A DNA stretch of 64,000 bases from CAJBVG01 sp044337515 (GCA_044337515.1 JBIINK010000006.1:1-64000); one strand, 5' to 3'. Numbered from the stretch's first letter, positions 27,644 through 37,352 are shown. Made by a program: numbers and translations. The notes: generated from the letters alone by a model not told the origin.

Positions 27644-28171
27644 ATGTCATACCTTACACGACTTATCGATATCGACACCATTATTCTTGATTTAGATGGT
27701 GTTTTAACAGATGGTAGTGTATTAGTCACCGAATCTGGTGAGCAATTACGCAGAATGTTTATTCGTGATGGCTATGCCATTCAACTTGCTGCTAAAGTAG
27801 GGTATACGATTATGGTAATTTCGGGCGGTAACACACAAACCGTTGTGAAACGTTTAGAAAATTTAGGCATCCACGAAATTCATATCGGTGCTAAAAACAA
27901 AGTTGAACTCATCGAAACACTTTTAACAAAACATAATAAATCTTGGAAGAACGTAATCTTTATGGGCGACGATATTCCAGATACCGATGTGATGTTAAGA
28001 GCAAACATTGCAACCGCGCCTGCAGATGCTGTTTCCGAAATAAAAGCCATTAGCCATTACATTTCAGATAAAAAAGGTGGAGAAGGTTGTGTTCGTGATA
28101 TTATCGAAAAAGTAATGAAAGCCAGAAATAACTGGAATAATGAATACAGTGTTTTAACCCGATCTAACTAA
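27644..28171 (+). CDS. kdsC: KdsC-like HAD phosphatase
   Basis: A 175-residue HAD phosphatase of the C0 (capless) KdsC type, with the nucleophile motif DLDGVLTDG (16-24), motif II SGG, the Lys in GAKNK and motif IV GDDIPDTDV. The likely reaction is hydrolysis of 3-deoxy-D-manno-octulosonate 8-phosphate to KDO for LPS, although relatives act on other sugar acid phosphates. Its stop and the next ATG share one base (TAATG), so it is coupled to the UbiA gene. Confidence 0.85.
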   Translation: MSYLTRLIDIDTIILDLDGVLTDGSVLVTESGEQLRRMFIRDGYAIQLAAKVGYTIMVISGGNTQTVVKRLENLGIHEIHIGAKNKVELIETLLTKHNKSWKNVIFMGDDIPDTDVMLRANIATAPADAVSEIKAISHYISDKKGGEGCVRDIIEKVMKARNNWNNEYSVLTRSN

Positions 28172-29115
28172 TGCGTTCCATCTTTAAATTATTCAGAATA
28201 AGTAATCTTTTTATCATTGTATTGCTTCAATATTTTTTAAGAAAATTCTTTATTAGTCCAATATTAAACTCTTTTGGCTTAGAGTTAGTATTAACAGATT
28301 TCCAATTTATTTTGTTACTTATAATGACCATCAGTATTACTACTGCAGGTTATGTTATTAATGATTATTTCGATTTAAAACGAGATTATATCAACAGAAA
28401 TGAAGATGATATTATTATAGGTAAAACGATTAAACGTCGCACTGCCATGGCTGCTCATTTCGTATTAAGTGGAGTTGGTATCGCTATAGGTTTATACCTC
28501 TCGTACATAATCCATGTTTGGGTATTAGCCTTTCTTCCAATATTTATTGTAGGATTACTATGGTTTTATTCTACAGAATACAAACGCCAATTTGTTATTG
28601 GTAATTTAGTATTAGCCTTTGTAGGTGTACTTCCTATCATTCTTTCAATACTATATGAACCCGCATTATTCAGAGCTTATCTTTCTATTGATAATAGGGA
28701 AGTAGCTGTTTTGCTATTTAAAGTGATTGGCTACTTTTCATTTATCGCATTTGGTATTAATTTACTTTATGCATTAGTGAAGGATTTACATGATATGCCT
28801 GGTGATGAAGCTACAGGTTGCAGAACTTTACCGATAGTTGCCGGCGAAATGGCTTCAAAATTTACCTTTACCATCGTTAGTGTAATGTTGATATTCGCAT
28901 TGTTCTATATTCAAAATATGCAGTATTTAAACAAAGCATATATTCCTTTAATGTATATTGTTTTTACCATTGAAATCCCATTAATACTAGCGAATACAAT
29001 GCTGTTCCTTACGAACAAAAGTGAAAAATACAAGTACATCGTTCGTCTGATTTCTATCATCATGATATTTGGAGTTCTTGCGATTCCAGTACTCAATTAC
29101 TTCTCTGGAAATTAA
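28171..29115 (+). CDS. UbiA-family prenyltransferase
   Basis: A 314-residue membrane protein with about eight to nine transmembrane helices and the two Mg-prenyl-diphosphate motifs: NDYFDLKRD (near 66-74) and DLHDMPGDEATG (near 209-220). It transfers a prenyl group to an acceptor. Bacteroidota members in this gene neighbourhood are commonly annotated as geranylgeranylglycerol-phosphate geranylgeranyltransferase, an archaeal-lipid-type enzyme; a menaquinone or other acceptor is possible. It overlaps the phosphatase gene by one base and is followed by maf after 2 nt. Confidence 0.82.
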   Translation: MRSIFKLFRISNLFIIVLLQYFLRKFFISPILNSFGLELVLTDFQFILLLIMTISITTAGYVINDYFDLKRDYINRNEDDIIIGKTIKRRTAMAAHFVLSGVGIAIGLYLSYIIHVWVLAFLPIFIVGLLWFYSTEYKRQFVIGNLVLAFVGVLPIILSILYEPALFRAYLSIDNREVAVLLFKVIGYFSFIAFGINLLYALVKDLHDMPGDEATGCRTLPIVAGEMASKFTFTIVSVMLIFALFYIQNMQYLNKAYIPLMYIVFTIEIPLILANTMLFLTNKSEKYKYIVRLISIIMIFGVLAIPVLNYFSGN

Positions 29116-29117
29116 TA

Positions 29118-29678
29118 ATGAAAGTTATCTTATTTTCAAAATCACCTCGTCGCCAGGAATTATTAAGCCTGATGGGCATTGATTTTAAAGTAGTATCGAA
29201 AGATGTTGACGAATCATACGAAGAAGGATTAAGTCCAGAAGAAGTTGCAAAATACATTGCCGAGAAAAAAGCACATGCCTTCGATGACGAACTCAAGGAT
29301 GAAATCTTAATTACTGCAGACACCATCGTTTCAATAGATGGTGAAATTCTTGGCAAACCAACCGACGAAGCCGATGCAAAAAGAATGCTTCAAAAATTAT
29401 CAGGTAAAACACATCAAGTATATACCGGTGTTGCTTTATTACATAATCATCAAATCACATCTTTTGTAGATAAAACGGATGTTGTATTTCGTACCATGAC
29501 TAACGAAGAAATAGAATTCTATATCAGTGAATATAAGCCCTACGACAAAGCCGGAGCATACGGAATACAAGAATGGATCGGACTAACCTGCGTAACGTCT
29601 ATTAACGGCTCCTACACCAATGTAATGGGATTGCCGACAGAAAAACTCTTTCTGCGAATTAACGAAATTGCGAACTAA
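29118..29678 (+). CDS. maf: Maf nucleotide pyrophosphatase
   Basis: A 186-residue Maf/Ham1-like nucleoside triphosphate pyrophosphatase, with the N-terminal FSKSPRRQELL, the conserved ADTIVSIDGEILGKP segment and KAGAYGIQEW. It hydrolyses dTTP/UTP or modified nucleotides, probably as house-cleaning or in division control. The last codons (CGAATTAACGAAATTGCGAAC) read as the same CGAA octamers that continue past the stop, so the C-terminal RINEIAN lies in the repeat array. Confidence 0.92.
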   Translation: MKVILFSKSPRRQELLSLMGIDFKVVSKDVDESYEEGLSPEEVAKYIAEKKAHAFDDELKDEILITADTIVSIDGEILGKPTDEADAKRMLQKLSGKTHQVYTGVALLHNHQITSFVDKTDVVFRTMTNEEIEFYISEYKPYDKAGAYGIQEWIGLTCVTSINGSYTNVMGLPTEKLFLRINEIAN

Positions 29679-29749
29679 CGAAACTGCGAAACTGCGAATT
29701 AGCGAACTAACGAATTAGCATATCAGCATATTAGCATACTAGCATATTA
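29654..29749. repeat. CGAA and TATGCT arrays between convergent genes
   Basis: CGAA-type octamers (GCGAATTA, ACGAAATT, GCGAACTA and similar) begin inside maf and continue to about 29718. From about 29718 to 29749 AGCATAnn units follow, which on the minus strand read TATGCT-type out of the stop of the ABC permease gene. Each half belongs to its own flanking gene. Confidence 0.85.
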
Positions 29750-31072
29750 ATACCGTAGCCACTTATACAATTCCTTAAACGTTACCTTCTTGCCATACAT
29801 TAATATTCCAGTACGGTAAATTTTCGCTGCTATCCAAACTGTTCCCATAAATCCTAAGATTAATAACACCATTGATAATACTAATTGCCATACCGGTACA
29901 CCGAATGGAATTCGCACCATCATCACAATAGGAGAGGTGAGTGGTATCATCGACATCCAAAAGGCAATAGGGCCATCGGGATTATTCGCTACTGCAGAAC
30001 TTGAAAGTACAAATGAGAAGATGAGGGGTATCGTAACCGGGAACATAAATTGTTGTGTCTCCGATTCATTATCGACCGCAGATCCAATAGCTGCAAACAA
30101 TGCAGAATATAACAAGTATCCTCCTAAGAAGTAAAATATAAATGTTCCAATAAGTAATGGGAAATTGATAGTGTTGATGGCATCCATAATTTGAGCGGCA
30201 TCATTACCACTCATTTGTTTTGATTGATCAAATGCCGAAGCTCCTGCACCAACAGCTACTCCAGTAGTTTGTTCAGTAGTGTTTGATAAATTGGAACTTA
30301 ATTTTTGTGTAGCTATTCCACTAATGGTGGTGGTTAATACCACCCACAGTACAAATTGTGTTAAGCCTACTAATGCTATACCAATGATTTTACCCATCAT
30401 TAACTGGAAAGGTTTTACTGAAGAAATAATAACTTCTACAATTCGATTATTTTTTTCTTCAATAACCCCACGCATTACTTGCACTCCATAAAGGAAGATG
30501 AATAAGTAAATTAATACCGAAGCAAACATGCCAATTCCAAAACTTGCTCCTGCACTTCCGCTCTCTTCACCTTTATCTGTTAATCGAATAGTATTCAAAG
30601 AAACATCCATATCTAGGCTTTTTAATATATCTCTAGAGATACCATTTTCCACAAGCTTCTTATCTTTTAATTCCGATTCAATTTCTTTTTCGATATAACT
30701 GACTACAGAAATACTAGCTTGTTTCGTAGAATAAAGTTGAACTCCAGATAAATCTTTTGTAAGGTTCGGGATGTACAATACATAACTATCTTCATCACCC
30801 TCAATAAGTTTTTTTGTGGAGTCTAAATTGGAATTCACATATTGAAAACTCAATGATTTTGAATCTCTGAAATGATCTTTAAATTGTTCCGTTTCATCAA
30901 TTACGTATACATTCTTTTTCTGATTCATTTCATCAGCATTTACAGCTAACCAAATGGCAATGGCATACATTCCACCTATTAGAATAGGGCCTAAGAAAGT
31001 CATGATGATAAACGACTTTTTCTTTACTCTGCTCAGGTATTCACGGCTTATAATTAAGGCTATTTTTTTCAT
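29747..31072 (-). CDS. ABC-2 type permease, NatB-like
   Basis: A 441-residue membrane protein: one N-terminal helix (about 19-39), a large extracytoplasmic domain (about 45-180), then five or six helices to the C-terminus with LYGVQVMRGVIEEKNNRIVEVIISSVKP, the signature of ABC-2/NatB permeases. It forms an exporter with the ATPase gene 4 nt upstream. NatB relatives are Na+ exporters, but the substrate is not evident. A Gln/Gly/Ser-rich insert (TEQTTGVAVGAGASAFDQ, about 268-285) is unusual. Confidence 0.87.
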   Translation of the reverse strand: MKKIALIISREYLSRVKKKSFIIMTFLGPILIGGMYAIAIWLAVNADEMNQKKNVYVIDETEQFKDHFRDSKSLSFQYVNSNLDSTKKLIEGDEDSYVLYIPNLTKDLSGVQLYSTKQASISVVSYIEKEIESELKDKKLVENGISRDILKSLDMDVSLNTIRLTDKGEESGSAGASFGIGMFASVLIYLFIFLYGVQVMRGVIEEKNNRIVEVIISSVKPFQLMMGKIIGIALVGLTQFVLWVVLTTTISGIATQKLSSNLSNTTEQTTGVAVGAGASAFDQSKQMSGNDAAQIMDAINTINFPLLIGTFIFYFLGGYLLYSALFAAIGSAVDNESETQQFMFPVTIPLIFSFVLSSSAVANNPDGPIAFWMSMIPLTSPIVMMVRIPFGVPVWQLVLSMVLLILGFMGTVWIAAKIYRTGILMYGKKVTFKELYKWLRY

Positions 31073-31076
31073 AGGT

Positions 31077-31985
31077 TTATTTAGATGGAGTAACGTTTTG
31101 AATAAATATATCGTGGATAGATGGAATTATTTCTTCGAATGAAATAAGTTCGAAATGAGAAATTATATGAGACAGCGTTTCATTAATACTTTTCCCATCA
31201 TTAATTTTGATTTCCAATTGTGTGTGCTCTTCAGTATTGGAAATTGAAATTACATTCATTTCAGCACTTCTAATTTCTTCATCAGATTTACCTTTGCGAA
31301 TAACTACTCGGTAGGTATTGTTTTTATATTTATTTCTGATATCAACAACTTTGCCTTCCAATATTTTTTTCGACTTATCAATTAATGCAATATGATCGCA
31401 TAATTGCTCAACCGATTCCATACGGTGAGAAGAGAAAATAATCGTAGTTCCTTTTTTGTTAAGCTCTAAGAATTCATTCTTAATGATATCCGCATTCACA
31501 GGGTCGAAACCACTGAATGGCTCATCAAGAATTAAGAGTTCAGGTTCGTGTATAATGGTAGCAATGAACTGAACTTTTTGCTGCATCCCTTTCGAAAGTT
31601 CTTCTACTTTTTTTGTCCACCACGATTCGATTTCCATTTTCTCGAACCAATATTTTGCTCTTTTTATTGATTCGCTTTTTGTTAATCCTTTAAGTTGTGC
31701 GAGGTAAAGTATCTGCTCACCAATCTCCATCTTCTTATACAAACCACGCTCTTCAGGTAAGTATCCAATTAAACTAATATGTTCGGGCTTTAGCTTTTCG
31801 CCTTTGAAATACACAACACCAGAATCGGGTGCGGTAATTTGATTGACGATACGAATTAAAGAAGTTTTTCCTGCACCATTCGGACCAAGCAGTCCAAATA
31901 CAGAGCCTTGAGGCACAGTTAAGCTTACGTCGTTCAGTGCAATATGATTCTCATACTGCTTTACGATGTTTTCGATTTTTAGCAT
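31077..31985 (-). CDS. ABC transporter ATPase, NatA-like
   Basis: A 302-residue ATPase with Walker A GPNGAGKTS, the signature LSKGMQQKV, Walker B LLILDEPFSGFDP and the H-loop SSHRM. The C-terminal ~80 residues are the extra domain seen in NatA/CcmA-like exporters. It lies 4 nt upstream of its permease gene. Although ccmA is absent from the ccm loci, the adjacent ABC-2 permease makes this its own transporter, not CcmA. Confidence 0.9.
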   Translation of the reverse strand: MLKIENIVKQYENHIALNDVSLTVPQGSVFGLLGPNGAGKTSLIRIVNQITAPDSGVVYFKGEKLKPEHISLIGYLPEERGLYKKMEIGEQILYLAQLKGLTKSESIKRAKYWFEKMEIESWWTKKVEELSKGMQQKVQFIATIIHEPELLILDEPFSGFDPVNADIIKNEFLELNKKGTTIIFSSHRMESVEQLCDHIALIDKSKKILEGKVVDIRNKYKNNTYRVVIRKGKSDEEIRSAEMNVISISNTEEHTQLEIKINDGKSINETLSHIISHFELISFEEIIPSIHDIFIQNVTPSK

Positions 31986-32017
31986 ATTCCGAATTGTTTG
32001 AGATAAATATAAGAATT

Positions 32018-32050
32018 AGACTTGAGACACGGGACATTAGACTCAGGACT
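32018..32050 (+). repeat. GAC-type heptamer block, left copy of inverted pair
   Basis: The + strand reads AGACTTGAGACACGGGACAT and continues with TAGAC. The first 25 nt recur with one mismatch in inverted orientation at 38881-38914. Here it reads outward from the ABC ATPase gene start. Confidence 0.75.
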
Positions 32051-32178
32051 TTTTGTAAAGGATTTGCGACAGATATTTCAACTAATTCGAATTATATAAT
32101 TGAAAAAAGATGCATATATGCAGTTGCACTTATATTATAAATGGATTTAAAATAAATGGTAAATAATTGGGGTTATTT

Positions 32179-32511
32179 TTATTTAACATCTGACTTCAAT
32201 TTCAATAACTCATTCTGTAGGAAATGTATAGTCTCATTTAGTTTAATTATTTCAAATTTCAGATTAGCTATTTCATTGTTTTTCGAATCGAAAATTTCTT
32301 GCAATTCAGAATCTGCATTTCCGATAAATTCATAACATCCAACTTTATAAATCCTCGCCAACATATATAAAATTTCTATTTTCAGCTCTGTAGTGCCGTT
32401 TTCAATTTTTTGATAGGCCTGCTGAGAAATTCCAAGTTTAATTCCTACATATTCTTGTGAAAATTCATGTCTTTCTCTAAACTCTTTAATTTTTTCATTA
32501 ATAGTAATCAT
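32179..32511 (-). CDS. XRE-family transcriptional regulator
   Basis: A 110-residue protein with an N-terminal helix-turn-helix (about 5-60; FREREHEFSQ-like start, then VGIKLGISQQAYQKIENGTTEL) and a C-terminal coiled coil (about 68-108, heptads of Ile/Leu) for dimerisation. It stands alone; the next genes are the divergent large T9SS proteins. Two palindromes 76-110 nt upstream of its ATG are likely operators. Between 31986 and 32178 there is no gene, only the GAC-type block and two 12-bp palindromes (32083-32094 and 32111-32122). Confidence 0.85.
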   Translation of the reverse strand: MITINEKIKEFRERHEFSQEYVGIKLGISQQAYQKIENGTTELKIEILYMLARIYKVGCYEFIGNADSELQEIFDSKNNEIANLKFEIIKLNETIHFLQNELLKLKSDVK

Positions 32512-32586
32512 AATTACGTTATATGAATATTATTACTAAAAATAGCAAGAATATTGAATTATTACATATAATATTTTGAAATTCCT

Positions 32587-32621
32587 ACAACCTATGGTTG
32601 TTAATTACAACTATAAGTTGT
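32587..32621. promoter_or_regulatory. Paired palindromic operator candidate
   Basis: Two 15-bp palindromes with the common form ACAACnnTnnGTTGT-like arms lie at 32587-32601 (ACAACCTATGGTTGT) and 32607-32621 (ACAACTATAAGTTGT). Their centres are 20 bp apart, about two helical turns, so two dimers could bind on one DNA face. They sit in the 296-bp AT-rich divergent gap between the XRE gene and the 1513-residue T9SS gene. The rest of that gap shows no gene and only a weak TAACTTTT box at 32785. Confidence 0.6.
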
Positions 32622-32807
32622 CATAAATGAGTGTTTCAATAACTAGATTTGGTTTGTAACATTAATAATTTCTACTATTTAAAATATACTACTCTTTTAT
32701 ATCTAATATTCAAATAGTGTCACTGTTACAAAAAATGAAATTATTGAATAAATTATTCTACACTATTTAATGCATATAATATTCTAACTTTTTTAATCAA
32801 ACTGATT

Positions 32808-35800
32808 ATGAAAAAAAAACTCTTGTTCCTCTTGCTTTTTATAATAAATGTAAATTACATGAAAGCACAAACCCTAGATACTTATCAATGGAAAAAACAT
32901 TTAGATAATGAAACCTTAACCTACTATCAAAAAAGGGATAGTGCTGAACAATTTTTTAGCCAACATGATTCTCTCAGAGAAATTCGAAAGTATGGGTATA
33001 AAGATTTTTTAAGGTGGAGTTTTTATTGGTCAAATAGATTAGATGTGAATGGTTATACAATTGATTTGCCAAAAAAGTTAGATAGTTTACTGGATAATAA
33101 TGCAAGTGCATTCCAAAATAAAAGCAATAGCAGCAATTTGGAGCCTTGGGTCCCAATTGGGTTAAGTAAGAAGCCAAATGAAAGATTAGGAGGTATTGGG
33201 ATGGTTTTTTGTTTAGAAATTAATCCTTTAAATAACAATATTATTTTGGCGGGTACCCCTAATGGTGGTATTTGGAGGACCGACAATCTGGGGCAAAGTT
33301 GGAGGCCTTTAAAGTTTATGATTGAAACAAGCTCAGGGAATTATGACATTGGTTTGATTGGGGTAATGTCTATTAAAATAGACCCAAATGATACTTCAAG
33401 AATTTATATTGGCACTGGTAGCAGAGAACTACAGACTGGCTATACTCATAAGTATTCTTATGGCGTATTATATTCATACAATTCTGGAGCAACATGGAAA
33501 CGTTCAGGTTTGAGTCCTAATTTGTATGATCAAGTAAATATTAAAGATATTACTATTGTGGGTAATGCAAACCCAAGTAACGTGATTATCCATGCATTAT
33601 CTGACAATAAAATTCATACATCATATGATGGAGGTGTGACATTTTCCACATATGATGCAGCAAGCAACATTAGTGGGGTTTTAGGGTTTTACAAAATAGA
33701 AGCATTGCCAGTAGACAATAATATTGTTATTGCTAGTGGAAACGGTCTTTTTATATCTTATGATTCAGGGCAAAATTGGGAAAACATTACTAACGAACTT
33801 AATTCGTCTATCTCGTATTATACTGCCATTTCAATAACTTGCAATAATGCACTTGAACATAATATTCGAATTTTAGCTCGACAAGGCAATAGTTACAATT
33901 TGTATAATATGAATTTAGAAAATCCAAATAATATTGTTGTTAATTTAATATCAAATATAAATAATTCAGTACCCTCTAATTTTAGATTGCAATCATTTTT
34001 GGAATTAGCAATTCCTGAAAATAATACTAATGAATTATATTTTGGTTCAATCGATTATGGTTATTCAAGCAATAGTGGTTTGAATATCATAAAGAAAAAT
34101 ACATCGATGCATGATGATGTACGAGATATTAAAGTCAAATCAATTGGTGCAAATAATTATATTTATGTTGCTCATGATGCTGGCATAGATCTGTCTGTTG
34201 ACAATGGAGTGACATATCAATTTATAGCTAATGGAATACAGGCTTCAAATTTTTATAATCTAAGTATTTCAGAAAATGATCCCAATTTAATCATAGGAGG
34301 AGTTCACGACTCAGGTACTAATATTAAGGAGTTTGATGCCTGGACTGCAAATGTAGGGGGCGATGGTTTTGGTCAAACATTAATAATTGAGGATGATCAT
34401 CAAAAAGAAGGTACAGTTGCTTTTACAAATGCGAATGATATGAGAGTGAAATTAGTAAGCAATTTAAAATCTTTTGACGCAGGTAGTTTGGGTACAACTA
34501 TGTGCAGGTTTATAGACAAAGCTAAATCAGGTAACACTGTTTTGGTTTACTATATAGATATAGTTAGGAATGGACAACCTAATAATGTAATTTACAAATC
34601 CTCAAATAAAGGAGATAGTTGGACTACCCATTCATATACTGGAATTCCAAACCATTTAGAATTTTCGAGTTTTGAAGTATCTGATGATAATCAAGTATGG
34701 ATAATTGGAACATGGGGTAAGAATTTATCAACGAATAATTATGATGCATCTCTTTATATTTCTTCAAATGCAGGTTTAACATTTTCGAAGTTAAGCTACC
34801 CTGGAACTTCTGGAATTGTTGATATTGAAATCAATAAAAATGGCGGTACGTATGATATTTGGGTTACAAAAGGGGGGTTCAGTTGGGATGGAGATAGAGT
34901 CTGGCATACGAATGATTTAGGAAATACTTGGTCGAAGTTAGGTAATAATACATTAGGTGAATATCCTGTAAACACTATTGCATTTGATAATGTTAATAAT
35001 ATGTTGTTTGCAGGCACTGATAGAGGGGTATATTATTTTGATAATTCAAACAATACTTGGTATGAATACAATTCAGGATTGCCAAAATGTATCATTATGA
35101 AATTAGTAATTAGTTATTCGAACAATAAATTAAGAGCAGCTACATTTGGCCGTGGTGTATGGGAAACAAATTTGAAACAATGTGTTTTTTATACAGGAGC
35201 CCCTCAATATATAGAAGAAGGCACTGTTACTTATTCTGCAGAAACCAGAGCTAATAAAAACATCATAATTTTATCGGGAGCAACTTTGGTAATCACTGGT
35301 AAATTAATTATGCCAAATAATTCGAGCATTACAATAAACACGGGAGGAAAATTAGTGGTTGATGGTGGAGTAATTACAAACTATTGCGGGGGAATGTGGA
35401 ATGGAATTGTAGTTGAGGGTACAGCTTTATTAGGCCAATCGTCATTTAATCATGGCTGGTGTGAAGTTAAAAATGAAGGTATAATTGAAAATGCTAGGAT
35501 TGCGATTAAAAGTAATAATGGAGGAGTTGTAAGAGTAATAGGTGGCAAATTTATTAATAATAGATTCGGAGTATTTTTTGGAAAGTATAGCTTGGCAAAA
35601 AATCAAATTCATACCAACTATAGTGTGATTGCAAATTCGAATTTTAAATGTTATCGAGCTATGATTGATAAAAGTTATATAGATGACGGTAAATATGAAG
35701 GGAGTAAATATTTTGTTGGTATAGCCCAACAAAGCGGGGTAAGAATTATCAACAATGATTTTGAAAGCACTTATCACCCAAGAGCAGATTTAAAGGGTTC

Positions 35801-37349
35801 AGGAATTGTAACCTGGGGTAGCAGGACTTATATTCATAACAATGATTTTTCTGGACTAACCTATGGAATAGAAGCAGCTGGTTTTCAAAATCCACTACAA
35901 TCAAATAGTATATATGGAAATGATTTCACTGATGTTTCTTTGGCGATAACTGAAACTGCTCAAGCAGGATCTCAAATTAGAGAAAACACAATAGTATTAC
36001 CTGCTTATGAAAGTAATACATGGTTAATGGAAAACTATGGAATTAAACAAGATGTATCAAGAGGATTTAATGTTTCTAATAACTTAATCCGAGTACCATC
36101 GTTGATTAGTAATGCAAATACTTATGGAATATTAGTGAAAAATTCGGCTACTATACCTTGTATAATAGAACATAATTTCTTCAGGAAACTTGAATTTGCA
36201 AATCAATTAGAAGGAGATAATAATGTAATTGGAATTCAATGCAATCAGTACAATCAATCAACGCAAGATTGGTCAATAAATCCAGTTACTGTTGGTGTAA
36301 TTCATGACTTTGGACTTACAATGCAACCTGAAGTTCAAGCCGCTAATTTTTTCCCCGATGGGTTAACAGAGTATAATAATATTAGGATAAATGAAAATAT
36401 GTCCTTGCAATATAATAGTGTTTCGTCTCCAGACACTGCCATACCTATCTATGTTACACCAATTAATGTTACAGTTAACGCAGTAGCTGGTTCGGAATAT
36501 AATGAAGAATGTGAAACCCCATTTGACCCTTGTGGTGGAAATCCAATACCTTGTGTAGCCTACGCACAAGATTTAGTAAATAATAATACCGAAGCAAGTG
36601 CCGAAATAATATTTAAGTATAAACTTAATTTGGCTCAACAATTTAGAGACAGTGGAATGATAGAAGAATTGAGAGTGTTAATTGAAGCAGAAACAGCATC
36701 GGAATGGGAAGAATTAAAACTTCCAATTTATATTGAATATGGAGAGGATATGAATATTAATCCTCAAGATTTAATTAATAATTTACCTTCTGGCGAGTAT
36801 AAAGATTTTATGCAATTAGTATTGGATATAAATAATGAAACTTTACCAATAGATAGTTTAGGAGATATTGGACTAACAGAGGATATTTTCGAAATAGCAG
36901 AAGGAAGTTCATCAATTTCTGCTGCTGCCAGAAAAATTTTGGAGATTTTTTATGGGTACCAATACGTAAGGGAAGCGGAACGTTGGGCAGAATCAAGTAG
37001 GATAAGAAATAACAATACTGGAACCACAAAATCTCTAGCTAATCAAGAGGAAGCAGAGAAGAATGATTCTCAAAAAGAAAACAAAGACATAAAACAAGTA
37101 ATCAAACCTGATTTTCTTCTAATACCTAATCCAAGCAATGGAAACTTCGTCATAAAGTTGGGCCCATCGGCTAGCGGATTAATCAATATTATTGATATGC
37201 ATGGTAAGATAGTAAAGGAAGTAAGCGTTGAAGAAAATGGGGAATTAAGAATAGAAAAGGGTGCTTTCGATCCAGGAGTGTATACTATTCGACTGCTTAA
37301 TGGAGCTGAATCTTACCAGCTTAATAAAAGAATTATTATATTAGAATAA
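32808..37349 (+). CDS. Giant T9SS type A protein, BNR-like repeats plus beta-helix
   Basis: A 1513-residue secreted protein. A signal peptide (1-20) is followed by about nine sialidase/VPS10-like Asp-box repeats up to ~residue 780, recognised by recurring phrases such as RTDNLGQSW, SYNSGATW, SYDSGQNW, SSNKGDSW and TNDLGNTW, which predicts beta-propeller blades. From ~800 to ~1180 a right-handed parallel beta-helix is suggested (repeated IRENTI/GIIENARIAI phrases). A helical, Glu-rich region (~1250-1430) and a type A sorting domain (LIPNPSNGNF to the end) follow. Sialidase catalytic residues are not evident. A second T9SS gene follows after 3 nt. Confidence 0.85.
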   Translation: MKKKLLFLLLFIINVNYMKAQTLDTYQWKKHLDNETLTYYQKRDSAEQFFSQHDSLREIRKYGYKDFLRWSFYWSNRLDVNGYTIDLPKKLDSLLDNNASAFQNKSNSSNLEPWVPIGLSKKPNERLGGIGMVFCLEINPLNNNIILAGTPNGGIWRTDNLGQSWRPLKFMIETSSGNYDIGLIGVMSIKIDPNDTSRIYIGTGSRELQTGYTHKYSYGVLYSYNSGATWKRSGLSPNLYDQVNIKDITIVGNANPSNVIIHALSDNKIHTSYDGGVTFSTYDAASNISGVLGFYKIEALPVDNNIVIASGNGLFISYDSGQNWENITNELNSSISYYTAISITCNNALEHNIRILARQGNSYNLYNMNLENPNNIVVNLISNINNSVPSNFRLQSFLELAIPENNTNELYFGSIDYGYSSNSGLNIIKKNTSMHDDVRDIKVKSIGANNYIYVAHDAGIDLSVDNGVTYQFIANGIQASNFYNLSISENDPNLIIGGVHDSGTNIKEFDAWTANVGGDGFGQTLIIEDDHQKEGTVAFTNANDMRVKLVSNLKSFDAGSLGTTMCRFIDKAKSGNTVLVYYIDIVRNGQPNNVIYKSSNKGDSWTTHSYTGIPNHLEFSSFEVSDDNQVWIIGTWGKNLSTNNYDASLYISSNAGLTFSKLSYPGTSGIVDIEINKNGGTYDIWVTKGGFSWDGDRVWHTNDLGNTWSKLGNNTLGEYPVNTIAFDNVNNMLFAGTDRGVYYFDNSNNTWYEYNSGLPKCIIMKLVISYSNNKLRAATFGRGVWETNLKQCVFYTGAPQYIEEGTVTYSAETRANKNIIILSGATLVITGKLIMPNNSSITINTGGKLVVDGGVITNYCGGMWNGIVVEGTALLGQSSFNHGWCEVKNEGIIENARIAIKSNNGGVVRVIGGKFINNRFGVFFGKYSLAKNQIHTNYSVIANSNFKCYRAMIDKSYIDDGKYEGSKYFVGIAQQSGVRIINNDFESTYHPRADLKGSGIVTWGSRTYIHNNDFSGLTYGIEAAGFQNPLQSNSIYGNDFTDVSLAITETAQAGSQIRENTIVLPAYESNTWLMENYGIKQDVSRGFNVSNNLIRVPSLISNANTYGILVKNSATIPCIIEHNFFRKLEFANQLEGDNNVIGIQCNQYNQSTQDWSINPVTVGVIHDFGLTMQPEVQAANFFPDGLTEYNNIRINENMSLQYNSVSSPDTAIPIYVTPINVTVNAVAGSEYNEECETPFDPCGGNPIPCVAYAQDLVNNNTEASAEIIFKYKLNLAQQFRDSGMIEELRVLIEAETASEWEELKLPIYIEYGEDMNINPQDLINNLPSGEYKDFMQLVLDINNETLPIDSLGDIGLTEDIFEIAEGSSSISAAARKILEIFYGYQYVREAERWAESSRIRNNNTGTTKSLANQEEAEKNDSQKENKDIKQVIKPDFLLIPNPSNGNFVIKLGPSASGLINIIDMHGKIVKEVSVEENGELRIEKGAFDPGVYTIRLLNGAESYQLNKRIIILE

Positions 37350-37352
37350 TAA

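Noticed and set aside
31077..31985. Missing CcmA ATPase
   Set aside because: The ATPase is 4 nt from its own ABC-2 permease and has a NatA-like C-terminal domain.
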